This document shows, piece after piece, positions 22,058-22,642 of a stretch of 22,642 bases of DNA; the stretch's first letter is position 1, and every line of letters begins with the position of its first letter. The DNA is from an uncultured Porphyromonadaceae bacterium (GTDB taxonomy: Bacteria > Bacteroidota > Bacteroidia > Bacteroidales > Muribaculaceae), in the NCBI GenBank assembly GCA_947166165.1, contig CAMVDK010000009.1, positions 1 through 22,642 on the forward strand, in the 5' to 3' direction. The notes under the pieces were generated by a model. That model did not search any database, was not told the origin of the DNA, and saw only the letters and a program-made list of their open reading frames with translations. A program made the position numbers and the translations under genes.

Positions 22058-22642
22058 AGTTCGACACCATCATCATAGGGGGAGGCCTGAGCGGCCTCAC
22101 CTGCGGCATCGCCCTGGCACGGAAGGGGCACCGCGTGGCCATCGTGGCCGGAGGGCAGAACACGCTGCACTACTTTGGCGGCTCGATGGAGCTGCTGGGC
22201 ACCGACGGCCACGGCAACGAGGTGGCTCGTCCGCTCGAAGCCATCGACGGCCTCACCCCCAGCCACCCCTACCGCAAAATCGGCACCGAGGCGGTGGCCC
22301 GGCTTGCCGTCCAGGCCAAGAGCCTGCTTGCCGACGCAGGCATCAAGACCGTGGGCGACGCCACCGCCAACCACTACCGCATCACCCCCATGGGTGTGAC
22401 CAAACCCGCCTGGCTCACGCTCGAACGCATGGCCACGGCCAGCGAGCCCGGCCGCCTGCCCTGGCAGCGCGCCACACTCATCAATCTAGAGGGGTTCATC
22501 GACTACCCCATCGACTTTGTGGCCCACGGGCTGCGCCAGCTGGGCTGCGAGGTGACTGTGGCCGATGTGGCCCTCGACGTGCTGCGCAAAGCCCGCCGCA
22601 GCGCCACCGAGATGCGCGCCACCAGCCTGGCGCGCGTGCTGG
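22054..22642 (+). CDS. glpB: glycerol-3-phosphate dehydrogenase subunit B, partial (cut by window edge)
   Basis: The first 196 residues of GlpB are present; the frame is open at the right edge. The protein opens with KFDTIIIGGGLSGLTCGIAL, a nucleotide-binding glycine motif (GGGLSG, residues 9-14), followed by SGGQN-like AGGQNTLHYFGGSMELLG, which is characteristic of GlpB. Further recognisable parts are YRKIGTEAVARLA, NHYRITPMGVTKPAWLT and LEGFIDYPIDFVAHGL. Known GlpB proteins are about 420 residues, so roughly half is missing. The ATG overlaps the glpA stop by four bases (ATGA). A glpC gene for the iron-sulfur membrane subunit would be expected next but lies outside the window. Confidence 0.93.
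   Translation, partial: MKFDTIIIGGGLSGLTCGIALARKGHRVAIVAGGQNTLHYFGGSMELLGTDGHGNEVARPLEAIDGLTPSHPYRKIGTEAVARLAVQAKSLLADAGIKTVGDATANHYRITPMGVTKPAWLTLERMATASEPGRLPWQRATLINLEGFIDYPIDFVAHGLRQLGCEVTVADVALDVLRKARRSATEMRATSLARVL

Overview
The window looks like chromosomal DNA of a GC-rich gut-type Bacteroidales (Bacteroidota), with a Prevotellaceae- or Muribaculaceae-like flavour that I cannot resolve further. The signs are several promoters of the Bacteroidetes form TTTG-N19/20-TAnnTTTG, weak or absent Shine-Dalgarno sequences, secreted proteins with dockerin type I and sulfatase-modifying-factor folds, a short C-terminal tail typical of secreted Bacteroidales proteins, and BspA-like repeats. No rRNA, tRNA, CRISPR array, integrase or intact insertion sequence was seen.

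Layout. Positions 88-1100 (minus) hold an ECF sigma factor and a downstream single-span membrane protein that is probably its anti-sigma partner. Positions 1308-2699 (minus) encode a secreted modular protein with a cohesin-like N-terminal region, two carboxypeptidase-regulatory-like domains and a sorting-type tail. Positions 2990-6298 (minus) hold aspartokinase, threonine synthase and a YhcG-type (DUF1016) nuclease in one direction; the aspartokinase lacks the ACT regulatory domains. Positions 6327-6599 carry the first copy of a palindromic repeat element. Then come YqgE (6664-7323, plus), a secreted dockerin plus FGE-fold protein (7520-8572, plus), and the convergent dipeptidase pepD (8651-10108, minus), separated by a perfect 46-bp palindromic terminator.

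Positions 10323-14170 (plus) form a compact run: small membrane protein, OmpH/Skp lipoprotein, HflX, SpoU-type RNA methyltransferase and a secreted glycerophosphodiesterase. An array of AATTGTGCATTGTG-type repeats lies just before hflX, and a second copy of the palindromic element follows the run (14179-14362). A flavin-reductase-like protein with a signal peptide (14377-14961) and an Rpn-family nuclease with in-frame 24-bp repeats (15090-16115) follow. A 972-residue secreted protein (BspA-like region, four Big_2 domains, dockerin, FGE fold) runs on the minus strand at 16264-19182.

The right end is a glycerol-3-phosphate catabolism locus. A DeoR/GlpR-type repressor (19249-20013, minus) is divergent from glpA (20450-22057) and glpB (22054 to the edge). 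The 436-bp regulatory region between them has two tandem promoters for glpAB, one for glpR, and inverted repeats that could be operators.

The most interesting candidate system is inferred: two secreted proteins carry a calcium-binding dockerin joined to an FGE/C-type-lectin fold that lacks the FGE catalytic cysteine pair, and a third secreted protein has a cohesin-like N-terminal region. They might form a surface assembly, but no such interaction can be shown from sequence alone.
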